Part shown: piece after piece, positions 1 through 9,027 of the stretch
How positions within the stretch are numbered: the stretch's first letter is position 1
How the letters are laid out: each line of letters opens with the position of its first letter
Origin: Pedobacter kyungheensis
GTDB lineage: Bacteria; Bacteroidota; Bacteroidia; Sphingobacteriales; Sphingobacteriaceae
DNA length: 64,000 bases
Direction of reading: 5' to 3'
Assembly: GCF_000812965.1 (NCBI RefSeq)
Contig: NZ_JSYN01000002.1
Location: 310,001-374,000, forward strand
Program-made: the position numbers and the translations under genes
Notes under the pieces: model-generated
Databases searched by the model: none
What the model saw: only the letters and a program-made list of their open reading frames with translations
What the model was told of the DNA's origin: nothing

Positions 1-583
1 GCTGCATGCCGATCAACTCCTCCAGCAAAGCCGGATCCCGGTTCACTTTCCCCGCACCATGGCTTTCCAAAAAGGCCAGCCCCACATCGTTTACAGGCCA
101 GCAGTTCCCACCGAAATCCAGGCCATATGCACCAGCAGTCTTTTTTACCCGGATAGCACGCTCCGCTACCGCCCCTTCAAGATCAGTGCCCAGAAAAGGC
201 ACCATCATCTTTTCACTAAAATCGATATCAAAATACCTCCAAAATGCTGATGTTTCCCCATGCTTTAACACATCCATCAGCCAGCTATTGCCGGGATGAA
301 AGGCCATGTGGTTGGGCACAATGTCCTGCAACCAGCCGATGCCCGCAGCCTTCAATTTCCTGTTCAAGACAATAAGCTGCTTCTCGGTACCGATTTCGGG
401 GTTGATCATCAGCGGATCGGTTACATCATAGCCATGGCTACTGCCGGGCATGGCCTTAAAGATCGGCGAGGCATATAGGGTATCAACGCCAAGGCTTTTC
501 AGGTAGGGTATAATCCGCTCAAGTGATCTGAAATCAAAGTCTTTGTTAAACTGGATACGGTAGGTAGATTTTGGTCTATACAT
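1..583 (-). CDS. treY: Malto-oligosyltrehalose synthase, N-terminal part (cut by window edge)
   Basis: Isomerises the reducing-end alpha-1,4 bond of maltodextrins to alpha-1,1, the first step of the TreY/TreZ trehalose route in the cytoplasm. Reading leftward from the ATG at 583, the protein starts MYRPKSTYRIQFNKDF and continues with YLKSLGVDTLYASPIF, SSHGYDVTDP and DIVPNHMA, which are GH13 TreY hallmarks. About 194 codons are visible and the rest lies beyond position 1. The start overlaps the last 8 bases of treZ, so the two are translationally linked. Identification rests on these motifs and on the treZ neighbour. Confidence 0.92.
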   Translation of the reverse strand, partial: MYRPKSTYRIQFNKDFDFRSLERIIPYLKSLGVDTLYASPIFKAMPGSSHGYDVTDPLMINPEIGTEKQLIVLNRKLKAAGIGWLQDIVPNHMAFHPGNSWLMDVLKHGETSAFWRYFDIDFSEKMMVPFLGTDLEGAVAERAIRVKKTAGAYGLDFGGNCWPVNDVGLAFLESHGAGKVNRDPALLEELIGMQ

Positions 584-2450
584 GTTTTGCTGCTAATATT
601 AAAAGTGATTCTGCTTTAACGCTGATGCTTCCATCAGCCGAAACCTGGTTAACAGTATGGCCATATCCTCCCCACACTTCAGCGGATGAATCCACCAGCG
701 TCTCCCAGTCGTGGCGGGGGCTGAGCCGGAAGACCTGCCCGCTGTCCGAAAAATTCATCAGGGCCATGACCTGCACACTATCGTTCCATCTTTTCAGCAC
801 CAGGCAGTTCTGCTCCGGCAGCGCTGTTGCTTTAAGCTGGATGCGATCTAAGGATGAAAGCACAGGATGGGTTTTCCGCAGCACGATCAAGGCCCTGTAA
901 TAGTTCAGCAACTGCTGCTGCTTAAGGCCGGTCACTGCTGCCCAGTCCAGCCGGGAAGAGATAAAAGTTTTTTCATCCTGTGGATCCGGCGCCTCCCTGG
1001 ACTGATGGAAAGCGGCAAATTCGGCTTTCCTGCCCTTTCTGACCGCTTCGATAAGCCCAGGATCGGAGTGGCTGATAAAAAACATAAAGGGATGTTCCTC
1101 CCCATATTCCTCCCCCATGAAAATGAGTGGGATAAATGGACTGCAGAACACCGCGCCTGCCAGCAGTTTCAGCATTTCCCCACTGACCAGCCTGCTGCTG
1201 CGTTCGCCCAGCATGCGGTTGCCAATCTGGTCATGGTTCTGGGAAAAAACGGTAAACTGTTCCCCCGGGTTCCCCGCTGCCGGCGCCCCGAAGGTTTTAT
1301 CCCGGTGTGGAGAGTATTGCCCATCGTACACGTAGGCATGCGCGTAAGATTTCGCCAGGTGCTCCACACCATTAAAGTCACTATAATACCCCTCCTTGGG
1401 CTGTCCTGCCGCCACACGCAGCGCATGATGGAATTCATCCACCCATTGCCCGTCCATCCCGTAGCCATTAACCTGGACAGGATTGATATAGCGGTTATCG
1501 TTCAGGTCAAGCTCGGCAAAAAGCTGGTACTGCCTTCCGGTCTTAACAGCAAGCTGTTCAGTATATGATCTGATTGCAATCAGGATATGTACCGCACTAA
1601 AATCTTTTATGGCATGCACCGCATCCAGCCTGAGCGCGTCGATATGGAAATCACGGAACCACATCAGGGCATTTTCGATAAAATAATTCCTTACCCCGTC
1701 ACAGCCCGCATCATCAAAATTGATTGCCTTCCCCCATGGGGTAAGGTATTTGTCCGTAAAATAAGGACCAAAATCACCGAAATAATTACACTCCGGCCCC
1801 ATGTGGTTATAGACCACATCCAGTATCACCGCGAGCCCCCTGGTATGGCAGGCATCCACCAGCCGCTGCAAATCTTCCGGACCGCCATAGCTGTTCTGCA
1901 CCGCAAAGGGATATACCCCATCATAACCCCAGTTCCGCTCTCCCGGAAACTGTGCAACAGGCATAATTTCAACGGCTGTAATCCCGAGTGAAACCAGGTA
2001 ATCAAGTTTAGTTTGAATACCCTTGAAATCACCGCCTGGGCTAAAGGTTCCGACATGCAATTCGTAAACGATATAATCTTTCCGGGGAATCCCCTTCCAG
2101 TTCCGATCAGACCATTCAAAGGCCCCTGGATCAAATGCGGTTCCCCTCCCACCAAGTCCGTCCCTGAAATAAAGCGCGGCAGGGTCATTCCGGACAAGCC
2201 GGGAGACGCCATCTTTCCCGTGGCCGCCTGCTTTCAGGATTTCAAAGGCATAACTATCTCCTACCTTCATCTGGTCTGTCCGCATGTACCAATACCCGCG
2301 TTCCAATTGCTCCATATCCAGCGGAACTGGTAGATGATCCGCTATCAGCATTACCTTGCAGGCAAATGGCGCCCAAATCATAACCTCTGCAATGCCTTCC
2401 GCTAAAAAATTCAGGCCGATTTTTCGGCGGCCGATCTCTATTTGCATCAT
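576..2450 (-). CDS. treZ: Malto-oligosyltrehalose trehalohydrolase
   Basis: Hydrolyses maltooligosyl-trehalose to release trehalose (EC 3.2.1.141), acting after TreY. The 624-residue length is typical. An N-terminal beta-sandwich domain is followed by a GH13 barrel with VVYNHMGPE (about 212-220), the nucleophile region DALRLDAVHAI (Asp276), the acid/base region FAELD (Glu313) and SQNHDQ (Asp407). It is the first gene of a treZ-treY operon with an 8 bp overlap. Maltodextrin is the expected substrate. No treX or other glycogen gene is visible, so that part may lie outside the window. Confidence 0.95.
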   Translation of the reverse strand: MMQIEIGRRKIGLNFLAEGIAEVMIWAPFACKVMLIADHLPVPLDMEQLERGYWYMRTDQMKVGDSYAFEILKAGGHGKDGVSRLVRNDPAALYFRDGLGGRGTAFDPGAFEWSDRNWKGIPRKDYIVYELHVGTFSPGGDFKGIQTKLDYLVSLGITAVEIMPVAQFPGERNWGYDGVYPFAVQNSYGGPEDLQRLVDACHTRGLAVILDVVYNHMGPECNYFGDFGPYFTDKYLTPWGKAINFDDAGCDGVRNYFIENALMWFRDFHIDALRLDAVHAIKDFSAVHILIAIRSYTEQLAVKTGRQYQLFAELDLNDNRYINPVQVNGYGMDGQWVDEFHHALRVAAGQPKEGYYSDFNGVEHLAKSYAHAYVYDGQYSPHRDKTFGAPAAGNPGEQFTVFSQNHDQIGNRMLGERSSRLVSGEMLKLLAGAVFCSPFIPLIFMGEEYGEEHPFMFFISHSDPGLIEAVRKGRKAEFAAFHQSREAPDPQDEKTFISSRLDWAAVTGLKQQQLLNYYRALIVLRKTHPVLSSLDRIQLKATALPEQNCLVLKRWNDSVQVMALMNFSDSGQVFRLSPRHDWETLVDSSAEVWGGYGHTVNQVSADGSISVKAESLLILAAKHV

Positions 2451-2543
2451 TTACAGTAAAACAGTTTAAATATTCCGGCAGCCGCATTCGGACAGCCATT
2501 TAAAGTGATAACAAAGACCATCCCTTAATGGTTAAGCGAAAAA

Positions 2544-2756
2544 CTATTTAAAACCTCTCCGGGTCGACACCAGGTTTATTTTCGCCAGGGTTAATTCACC
2601 AATAATCTCGACAATGTGCGCGTTAAGCACTGCCGTCGATCTTACCGGCTCTTCATTTTCAGCCATGAGCAGATTGATTTCTGCAGGCCCTTTGATCGCT
2701 GTTCCGCGGATAAGCGAGCCCAAAAAAGCTTTCAGCTCCATCGTTAATTCTTCCAT
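2544..2756 (-). CDS. Small hypothetical protein
   Basis: A 70-residue reading frame upstream of treZ on the same strand, separated from it by 93 bp. The protein is mixed alpha/beta (LRSLIRGTA-like N-terminus, then AHIVEIIGELTLAKINLV) and has no signal peptide or membrane segment. A second start five codons in (MELKAFLG) is equally plausible. I do not recognise a family. Composition and position make it a likely gene, but coding potential at this length is modest. Confidence 0.5.
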   Translation of the reverse strand: MEELTMELKAFLGSLIRGTAIKGPAEINLLMAENEEPVRSTAVLNAHIVEIIGELTLAKINLVSTRRGFK

Positions 2757-2912
2757 ATGGTCTTTCTTTAAAAAGCCATGATCCGGCTAAAAAGTTTTGC
2801 CCATTAAAAAAAAACTTAAAATGCATCACCGGTCAAATGCTGTTTTGGCCCTTCGGTTATCCAGAACGCCAGGAACCCGAAACAAAAAACCTATTTTCAG
2901 GGTTCCATTAGC

Positions 2913-3188
2913 ATGACAGCCTTTAACATCCAAATTTCCCACAATGGGGAACCCTTCATCTTAAGCATTATGCCAAAGGACGATTATTTTATCATCAGCC
3001 ACGGAGAAAATATAATCGGAGCGACAAGGCAGGAAGGTTCGGACTGGATTTTGATGCAACGGGATGAAATTGAAGAGTGGCGGTTGGTCGGATGCGATAA
3101 CCATCCTGCTCAGAACAGCAAACCCATCATACTGGGTGCAGCAGAGATCAACCAGATTGCAGGCGAGATCGAAAACCACATGAAATAA
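2913..3188 (+). CDS. Hypothetical protein, 91 aa
   Basis: A small soluble protein beginning MTAFNIQISHNGEPF and containing IIGATRQEGSDWILMQRDE. It has the look of a single compact domain of beta strands followed by a C-terminal helix (EINQIAGEIENH). No signal peptide or membrane segment is visible. It is convergent with the DUF72 gene. I do not recognise a characterised family; similar short proteins are common in Sphingobacteriaceae stress regions (recollection, not tested). Confidence 0.6.
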   Translation: MTAFNIQISHNGEPFILSIMPKDDYFIISHGENIIGATRQEGSDWILMQRDEIEEWRLVGCDNHPAQNSKPIILGAAEINQIAGEIENHMK

Positions 3189-3253
3189 TAAAAGCTGCCA
3201 TCCATCAGATAGTCAGCTTTCCACTAAGCCGGACAGCGCACCTTGACCGCACA

Positions 3254-4015
3254 TTAAACCATGTCATCAACCAATCCCCTGAGGGTTCTTAAATTCCCAT
3301 AGGCATCCCCCATCGTATTGTTAAAATAAACATATACCTTTTTCCCCTCCGATAACCATTCTGCAATATATCCTGCATACTCAGACAGCACATCTTTACT
3401 ATAACTACCCCGGTAATTACCGCCCGGCCCATGGAAACGCAGGTAACGGAAATCGGTATCAGGCCCTTCAGCAGGCCCAGCCCCCATGCCTTTATCATGT
3501 ACAACCATTCCCAAACCATATTCCCCCAAAAGTTCCATTACCTCATCTATATACAGCGAAGCATGACGGAACTCTACCGCAATCTTCCATTTTCCTTCCG
3601 CGTCTTGTTCACGAAGGCTGGCCATCAGCCTGGAGAGCTGTACAAAGTTCGCTATCCTGACACCAGGGGGAAACTGCACCAAAATAAAGCCCCGTTTCTC
3701 CCCGACTGCCGAAACCACTTCCATAAACCGGCCCAGCTCATCCGGATCAAAGGCCAGTTGCGGGTTATGTGTGATCCCCCTGAACAGCTTAAAGGTAAAG
3801 CGGAATCCTTCCGGCACTTCACCTGCCCACTTTTTAACCGTTGCGGCCATCGGAATCTTGTAAAACGAACTGTTGATCTCAATACTGTCCATCAATGAGC
3901 CATAATAACAGAGCCTCGACTTTTCCCTGAACTCCCCGGGATAATGCAGTTTATTGGGCACGGGTAATATGAGCCCGCTTGTTCCTGAATAAAAACCTTT
4001 AATTTCCTGTTCCAT
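3254..4015 (-). CDS. DUF72 family protein
   Basis: A YecE/DUF72-type TIM-barrel protein of unknown reaction. Family features visible are YSGTSG near the N-terminus, SIEINSSFY, PEGFRFTFKLFRGITH, FILVQFPPG, AVEFRHASLY, RYLRFHGPGG and VYVYFNNTMGDA. The open frame extends to 4135, but the extra 40 residues are not family-like. The ATG at 4015 gives 253 residues and puts the GTSG strand eight residues in, so I chose it. A purine-rich AAGGGA abuts this ATG, closer than usual for a ribosome site. Inferred cytoplasmic. Confidence 0.9.
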   Translation of the reverse strand: MEQEIKGFYSGTSGLILPVPNKLHYPGEFREKSRLCYYGSLMDSIEINSSFYKIPMAATVKKWAGEVPEGFRFTFKLFRGITHNPQLAFDPDELGRFMEVVSAVGEKRGFILVQFPPGVRIANFVQLSRLMASLREQDAEGKWKIAVEFRHASLYIDEVMELLGEYGLGMVVHDKGMGAGPAEGPDTDFRYLRFHGPGGNYRGSYSKDVLSEYAGYIAEWLSEGKKVYVYFNNTMGDAYGNLRTLRGLVDDMV

Positions 4016-4135
4016 TCCCTTAGCAACACAGCCATTGGCCAAATTGTTGTCAAATCCGTGCAGCAAGTCTTCCAATTCCATCTCCATATTTAGTAGCCAG
4101 GTCAGAAACCTGTCCAAAAAGGAATAAAAAAACAA

Positions 4136-4553
4136 CAGAAAAGATGGTAAAAAAACGCATCTCCTGCTTAAACCATACGACAGCTATTTTGACTGTTCCC
4201 CTTTAATTATCTCTTCCAATAATACACCAGGATTAAACCAGGCAAAAAATCAAAACAGCCAAATAAAAAGAAGCGGCAAGCCCAGTAGATTATCTCTTCC
4301 TGTATTAAACCAGCACAAAACCAGGTGAAAAATGGAAAAATGATTCTACTATATAGACCATATCTATATTAATCAACCAATCCCTTAAATAGCTTTTCTA
4401 ATAACATACCGGAATAAAACCGGGCATAAAAAAACAGAAAAAGGAAACTCCCATAAAAAATACGGCCTGCAAACCAACACACAAAACACTGTATATAAAA
4501 CACATACCAATAACGCCAAAACCATTCGCCGCTAAACATTGTACTAGCTATAA
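4136..4553. repeat. A-rich intergenic region with three degenerate direct repeats
   Basis: No gene is seen here. Three imperfect copies of a roughly 45-55 base unit occur at about 4203-4258, 4285-4341 and 4383-4440. Their shared core is a CTCTTC-like start, then AATA..ACC(A/G)G(A)ATTAAACC(A/G)GGCA and an A-run. They lie between convergently and divergently read genes and could be decayed repeats or a regulatory leader of the iron permease-like gene. Confidence 0.35.
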
Positions 4554-5033
4554 ATGCAATCAGACACCATGAAAAAACAGAACCTATTCGAACGCATCTC
4601 CAACCAGATCACCTGCTGGACAGGTAGCCCCTGGGCATTTATCATCGCCCTGGCAACCGTCATCATCTGGGGCATCACCGGTCCACTGTTCCACTATTCA
4701 GATACCTGGCAACTGGTCATCAATACCGGAACCACCATCGTCACTTTCCTGATGGTCTTTCTGATCCAAAAAACCCAGAACAAGGACTCCAAGGCCATAC
4801 AATTAAAACTAAACGAACTCCTTGCTGCCAGCCGCCATGCCAGTAACCGCATGGTCGATATCGAAGACCTGACCGAAGCCGAGCTGGATACCCTGCGTAA
4901 ATATTACCAAAAACTATCGGACGAGGCCGAAAAGGATGACGACATCCATAAATCACATTCAATTGATTCTGCCGAAAAACTTGCCGAAGAAAAAGGCCAG
5001 TCACCCAGAAGTGTTAAGACAAGCCATGATTAA
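4554..5033 (+). CDS. Low-affinity iron permease family protein
   Basis: A small inner-membrane protein related to the family named for yeast Fet4 (PF04120). Two hydrophobic helices are visible (PWAFIIALATVIIWGITG and LVINTGTTIVTFLMVFLIQ), followed by QNKDSKAIQLKLNELLAA and an acidic, helical C-terminal tail rich in Glu, Asp and Lys. QKTQNKDSKAIQLKLNEL is the characteristic family segment. The start could also be the ATG at 4569 (MKKQNLF). An iron role is taken from the family name only; bacterial members are mostly uncharacterised. DUF2252 follows 33 bp downstream. Confidence 0.85.
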   Translation: MQSDTMKKQNLFERISNQITCWTGSPWAFIIALATVIIWGITGPLFHYSDTWQLVINTGTTIVTFLMVFLIQKTQNKDSKAIQLKLNELLAASRHASNRMVDIEDLTEAELDTLRKYYQKLSDEAEKDDDIHKSHSIDSAEKLAEEKGQSPRSVKTSHD

Positions 5034-5066
5034 GAAAATAAAGCGATCCATTTCAACAAATACGAT

Positions 5067-6311
5067 ATGTCATCACGCAGCGAAAAAATAAGGGCATTCA
5101 ACAAAAACCGCCTCCCCTCCATAGTCAATCTGAAATACAGCGCTATGCTGGAAAATGCCTTCCGCTTCTACCGCGGAACCTGCCACTTGTTCTACGAACG
5201 CATTTCGGCCCTTAAATCAATGCCCAAATCCCCTACCGGATGGATCAGCGGTGACCTGCACCTGGAAAACTTCGGTAGCTACAAGGGCAATAATAAACTG
5301 GTCTACTTCGACCTGAACGATTTTGATGAAGCGGTCAAAGCGCCTGTGTTATGGGAAGTGGTACGGCTGGTGACCAGTATCTTCATTGCTTTCCAGACCC
5401 TGGAGATCGACGGCGAACAGGCCATGAACATGGCAGCACTTTTCCTTAAAAGTTATGGTACAACACTCATCGGCGGAAAAGCAATGGACCTGGATCCCAG
5501 GACAGCAAAAGGCATAACCGGAGACTTTTTAAAAAGGGCGGAGAAGAGTTCCCCAGTTGAACTCCTGCAGAAACGCACACTAAAAAAAGGCCGCAAACTG
5601 CTACTCGATACGACTGACGAACGGCATTTCAAACTCAAAAAAGAGCTCAGATCCGAACTGATCGGTTTCATGGAGGAATGGTTATCGCAAAATAACGACA
5701 GTCCTTATAATTACCGCGTAAAGGACGTAGTCTACCGCCTGGCCGGAACGGGAAGCCTGGGACAGAAACGCTACCTTTTCCTGCTCAGGAGCACACAGAA
5801 AAAAGACCATTATCTGCTCCTTGACATGAAACAGGCCTATTCTTCCTCGCTGATCCCTTTCCTCGACATTCCCCAGCCCAAATGGCCAAACGAGGCCGAA
5901 CGGATCGTCACGGTACAGAAACGCATGCAGCATGTCTCTGCATCACTGCTTTCTACAGCCAAATTTAAAAGGGAAGACTATGTCATACAGGAACTCCAGC
6001 CGGTAAAGGATACCCTGAAGTTTAAACTGATCAGGGAAGAGTACCGCAAGCTCTACCAGGTGATCGATGACATGGCCATGCTCACCGCATCCTCACAGCT
6101 CAGGAGTTCGGGCATGGACGGATCGGCTACCAAGGATGAACTGAAAGTGTTTGCCTCCGGAACAAACTGGCAACAGCAGATCCTGGACATCGCTACCGAG
6201 CAGGCCGCACTGGTATGCGCTGATTTCGGTGCCTTCCAGCAGGATCACAGGAACGGGGCTTATCAGCCAGTACATAAAAATAAAGCCAGGGAGGAACTAG
6301 CTATGCGCTGA
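5067..6311 (+). CDS. DUF2252 family protein (kinase-like fold)
   Basis: A 414-residue soluble protein with the DUF2252 signature: FYRGTCHLFY, then GWISGDLHLENFGSY with GDxHxxNFG, then YFDLNDFDEAVKAPVLWEVVRLVTS. The GDLHLENFG and DLNDFDE elements resemble the catalytic and metal-binding loops of aminoglycoside-kinase-like folds, so a phosphotransferase activity is possible, but the substrate is unknown. Later segments (RLAGTGSLGQKRYLFLL, QELQPVKDTL, ALVCADFGAFQQDH) also fit the family. Likely co-transcribed with the iron permease-like gene upstream. Confidence 0.93.
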   Translation: MSSRSEKIRAFNKNRLPSIVNLKYSAMLENAFRFYRGTCHLFYERISALKSMPKSPTGWISGDLHLENFGSYKGNNKLVYFDLNDFDEAVKAPVLWEVVRLVTSIFIAFQTLEIDGEQAMNMAALFLKSYGTTLIGGKAMDLDPRTAKGITGDFLKRAEKSSPVELLQKRTLKKGRKLLLDTTDERHFKLKKELRSELIGFMEEWLSQNNDSPYNYRVKDVVYRLAGTGSLGQKRYLFLLRSTQKKDHYLLLDMKQAYSSSLIPFLDIPQPKWPNEAERIVTVQKRMQHVSASLLSTAKFKREDYVIQELQPVKDTLKFKLIREEYRKLYQVIDDMAMLTASSQLRSSGMDGSATKDELKVFASGTNWQQQILDIATEQAALVCADFGAFQQDHRNGAYQPVHKNKAREELAMR

Positions 6312-6349
6312 CAGGCCAATGCTTACTGCTTAACCTATTTGATCATTTA

Positions 6350-6386
6350 TTGCCCCGGATATAGCCCGGTGAGTCCACCGGGGCAA
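6350..6386. other. GC-rich hairpin after the DUF2252 gene
   Basis: Arms TTGCCCCGG (6350-6358) and CCGGGGCAA (6378-6386) pair perfectly, and the loop contains a second small inverted pair (GGTGAGTCCACC). It sits 38 bp after the stop codon and has no T-run, so it is more a 3'-end stabilising structure than a standard intrinsic terminator. Confidence 0.4.
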
Positions 6387-6467
6387 CCTGGCAGAGGATA
6401 GCTTAAACCATCAATAAAATAAATTTGGATACAAAGATTGATCAGGGTCTGGCCAAAAATTACCGGA

Positions 6468-6740
6468 TCACTTAATTACCAGTATCGTTCCTGCACGCCG
6501 CTCCAGGCGGAAATAGTACTGAACTTCCGCATACCGCCTAAGCACCTCGACATCTGCTACCACACCTTGCTTTCCGTCCACGCTTCTGATACGCGCTCCT
6601 ATCCTGATCCCTTCAAGAACGGACTCATCGCTCCTGGAGGAAATCTCAAGATATTTACTGGCATCCGCATGCGGGCTCCGGCCCGATTTTTTGCGGGAAC
6701 TTTCCCCTGACTGCTTTAAATGATATGCATCCTGATCCAT
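6468..6740 (-). CDS. Small hypothetical protein with KOW-like C-terminus
   Basis: A 90-residue protein with a polar, Ser/Lys-rich N-terminal third and a C-terminal half reading GIRIGARIRSVDGKQGVV followed by a strand-rich segment ending AGTILVIK. The G-A-R-I-x-x-V-D-G-K-Q-G-V-V pattern resembles KOW/SH3-like beta-barrel starts. No named family is recognised with confidence. It is convergent with DUF2252 and divergent from the DUF892 gene. Confidence 0.55.
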   Translation of the reverse strand: MDQDAYHLKQSGESSRKKSGRSPHADASKYLEISSRSDESVLEGIRIGARIRSVDGKQGVVADVEVLRRYAEVQYYFRLERRAGTILVIK

Positions 6741-6969
6741 ATAACTATTTTCTAAAATATACGTAAAATGCCAGCTGTGGATTGCAGATGAAAAAAAAAC
6801 GTAAAACTACGCGAAGTTATGCTCCAGATTTTGCGTTGCGGAAAAACCGGAAACAAGCATCGTTTTTCCCGCACCCAAAAAGCGTATAAATACGAATTAG
6901 CTAAATCCGCAAAACCATTAACGCGTAAAACGGGTTCTTTTTCCAACATACCTATAAAAGAAAATAATT

Positions 6970-7563
6970 ATGGCAACGACAAAAACAACGGTAAAAACAG
7001 CGGCCAAAGCCCCGGCAAAATCAACAACCAAAACAAAGGGTACAGCGGCCTCTAAAACAGGAAAAATCGAAAACACTGAATTCCATGAATTCTTTGTAGA
7101 TGAGCTAAAAGACATTTACTGGGCTGAGAAACACCTGGCCAAAGCCCTTCCAAAAATGAAGAAAGCGTCCACAAGCCCTGAACTGGCCTCAGCTTTCGAA
7201 AAACATACTTCGGAAACCGAGCAACATATCAGCACCCTGGAGCAGGTATTCGGGTTACTGGAAGAAAAAGCAGCGGCTAAAAAATGTGATGCAATGGCGG
7301 GTCTGCTGGAAGAGGCTGATGGCATTATTGCCGATACGGACAAAGGAACCATGATCCGTGATGCAGGGCTGATCCTGGCCGCGCAAAAAGTGGAACATTA
7401 TGAGATCGCTACCTATGGAACTTTGAGGGTATTTGCGCAGAACATGGGGCGTGAGGATATTGCAGACCTGTTGACCCAGACCCTTGAAAACGAAAAAGCC
7501 ACTGATGAGGCATTAACCCAAATCGCAGTCGGAGCGATCAATGCAGAGGCAGCGGCGGAATAA
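6970..7563 (+). CDS. Ferritin-like DUF892 (YciE/YciF-type) protein with basic tail
   Basis: A four-helix ferritin-like stress protein. Residues from about 36 on match DUF892: FFVDELKDIYWAEKHLAKAL, HTSETEQHISTLEQVF, LLEEADGII, LAAQKVEHYEIATYGTL and LENEKATDEALTQIA, with the Glu and His residues that could bind a di-metal site. The first roughly 35 residues are Lys/Ala/Thr repeats (TTKTTVKTAAKAPAKS), an H1-like basic extension that may bind nucleic acid or polyphosphate. Expected role is general or oxidative stress protection. A strong terminator follows at once. Confidence 0.92.
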   Translation: MATTKTTVKTAAKAPAKSTTKTKGTAASKTGKIENTEFHEFFVDELKDIYWAEKHLAKALPKMKKASTSPELASAFEKHTSETEQHISTLEQVFGLLEEKAAAKKCDAMAGLLEEADGIIADTDKGTMIRDAGLILAAQKVEHYEIATYGTLRVFAQNMGREDIADLLTQTLENEKATDEALTQIAVGAINAEAAAE

Positions 7564-7587
7564 GCACAATATACACACAAACCATAC

Positions 7588-7608
7588 AGGCCCTCCGGGG
7601 CTTTTTTT
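7588..7608 (+). terminator. Intrinsic terminator of the DUF892 gene
   Basis: A six-pair stem (7588-7593 with 7598-7603) closes a TCCG tetraloop and runs into seven consecutive T residues. It begins 25 bp after the stop codon. Confidence 0.8.
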
Positions 7609-7804
7609 ACGTCCAGCCCATTCTTTAGGGCAATGAGCTGTTGTGAGTTCCCGGTATATACGCTGTCTCATCCTCCCTCTGCCAAACGGCTTATACCTAT
7701 ATTGTTTACCAAATCATTATAAATTTAACAGCGTGCAGCGTTTACCGGCCAAAATCTCCCATAACCATCCGAATTACCCTGGCCCTTCACCCGGCTATGG
7801 AACG

Positions 7805-8098
7805 CTATTCTATCTCCCCTCCAGCAAGTCCTTCCAGGAACCAGCCTGATTTATAGTCAAAAAACGCTTCGCTGTCTCCGGACTCGCTGATCACCTTGCC
7901 TTTAAAATCATGTGCAATATCTTTCTCTGTCTCCAAAACTGACTTGGCCAACACCGCATACTCCTCCACATTAAGCCCGTCCCTGATCACATACCAGGGC
8001 TCGCCCTGTTCGGTATAACGGGTTTCCACCAGCCCTTCTTCAAACCTGGCCCTATCGGCACCATTCAGGGCACCACTATTTTTATCGTTATCCATCAT
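7805..8098 (-). CDS. Hypothetical protein downstream of DUF4385 gene
   Basis: A 97-residue acidic soluble protein starting MMDNDKNSGALNGADRARFE, with RYTEQGEPWYVIRDGLNVEEY, SVLETEKDIAHDFKGKVI and an acidic end. The open frame could extend to 8164, but that would overlap the upstream gene and add an unrelated hydrophobic stretch, so the double ATG at 8098/8095 is preferred. It follows the DUF4385 gene by 44 bp and is probably in its operon. Family not recognised. Confidence 0.65.
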   Translation of the reverse strand: MMDNDKNSGALNGADRARFEEGLVETRYTEQGEPWYVIRDGLNVEEYAVLAKSVLETEKDIAHDFKGKVISESGDSEAFFDYKSGWFLEGLAGGEIE

Positions 8099-8142
8099 AT
8101 TAGTCTTATTTACCAAAAAATAAATCAATACCTTCCTAAAAC

Positions 8143-8667
8143 TCAACCATAAGCTTTTTTCCAATCCGCTTTCGCCCGTTTATAACCCGGGTGATCTTCT
8201 GCCTTCTGCCAATAATCATAAAATACTGCGGCTGACCCCGCCTTTAGCTGCTCTCCCGTTCCCCTTTCCAGCATTGCATAATCATTCGCCTTATCATACT
8301 TACGACCACCCTTATAGTTTGCATAGCGCCTCGCCCGGGTATAGCCCATCTGCAGGTATTTCCGCGCAAGGTCAGCCCCCACAAAATCCCCAACATCCAT
8401 AAAACCGCTAAACAACTCATAAATAGCTTCAGCACTCTCCAGCGCGATATCCGGATTCTTGAACCGCCACAACGGACCGATGACAGACTTATACGGCTGG
8501 CAGATCAGCACCCCCTGCTCGCCTTTCCCAACCCGGTACAACTCCGGATGTGCCCTATAGTCCACATCACTTTTCCAGGCGTATTTTTCTTTCCCGAAAC
8601 CCAGATAGGATGGTCTGCGGGCATTAATCCCTGCAGTAGCATTAATATCTTTTCCCGGTCTGTCCAT
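8143..8667 (-). CDS. DUF4385 family protein
   Basis: A 174-residue protein of a family also known from large tailed phages. The hallmark core is present: HPELYRVGKGEQGVLICQPY, GPLWRFKNPDIALESAEAIY, DFVGADLARKYLQMGYTRAR and RYANYKGGRKYDK. The function is unknown. The strong conservation of charged and aromatic residues suggests an enzyme or nucleic-acid-binding protein. It is the first gene of a two-gene minus-strand unit. Spread between phages and bacteria hints at transfer, but nothing in the sequence proves it here. Confidence 0.85.
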   Translation of the reverse strand: MDRPGKDINATAGINARRPSYLGFGKEKYAWKSDVDYRAHPELYRVGKGEQGVLICQPYKSVIGPLWRFKNPDIALESAEAIYELFSGFMDVGDFVGADLARKYLQMGYTRARRYANYKGGRKYDKANDYAMLERGTGEQLKAGSAAVFYDYWQKAEDHPGYKRAKADWKKAYG

Positions 8668-9027
8668 GGTAATATCTGCTGACCGGTTGTCTCACGGGGC
8701 TTTGGTTTTGGAAACATCCCGGTCGTTTTTGGATAACAACAGTCGCTAAAGACAAAAGGTTTGCCAGGAGTATACCAGCGTACCTTGCCGGCAGTCTAAA
8801 GACCAGCGGCACCCGGGCAACTGCATAAACGTCCAAAAACAGGCACACTGTTATACTACCATAATAAGCACTCCGTCAAAACAATCAAAACAGTTCGGAG
8901 GTTCTTAGATAACCTTAATCATCAATATAAATGTCACTGGAAGGACTTATCGCAATCCCGGCCCAAATATGTACCCATTGGAGCGGCGCTACTGCCCGCC
9001 GGCTTACCCATCGAAAGGAAATGGTAA
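8668..9027. other. Intergenic region between divergent DUF4385 and SGNH genes
   Basis: No gene supported. Short open frames on both strands have unconvincing composition. The only clear element is the purine-rich GAAAGGA before the SGNH start. Confidence 0.4.
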
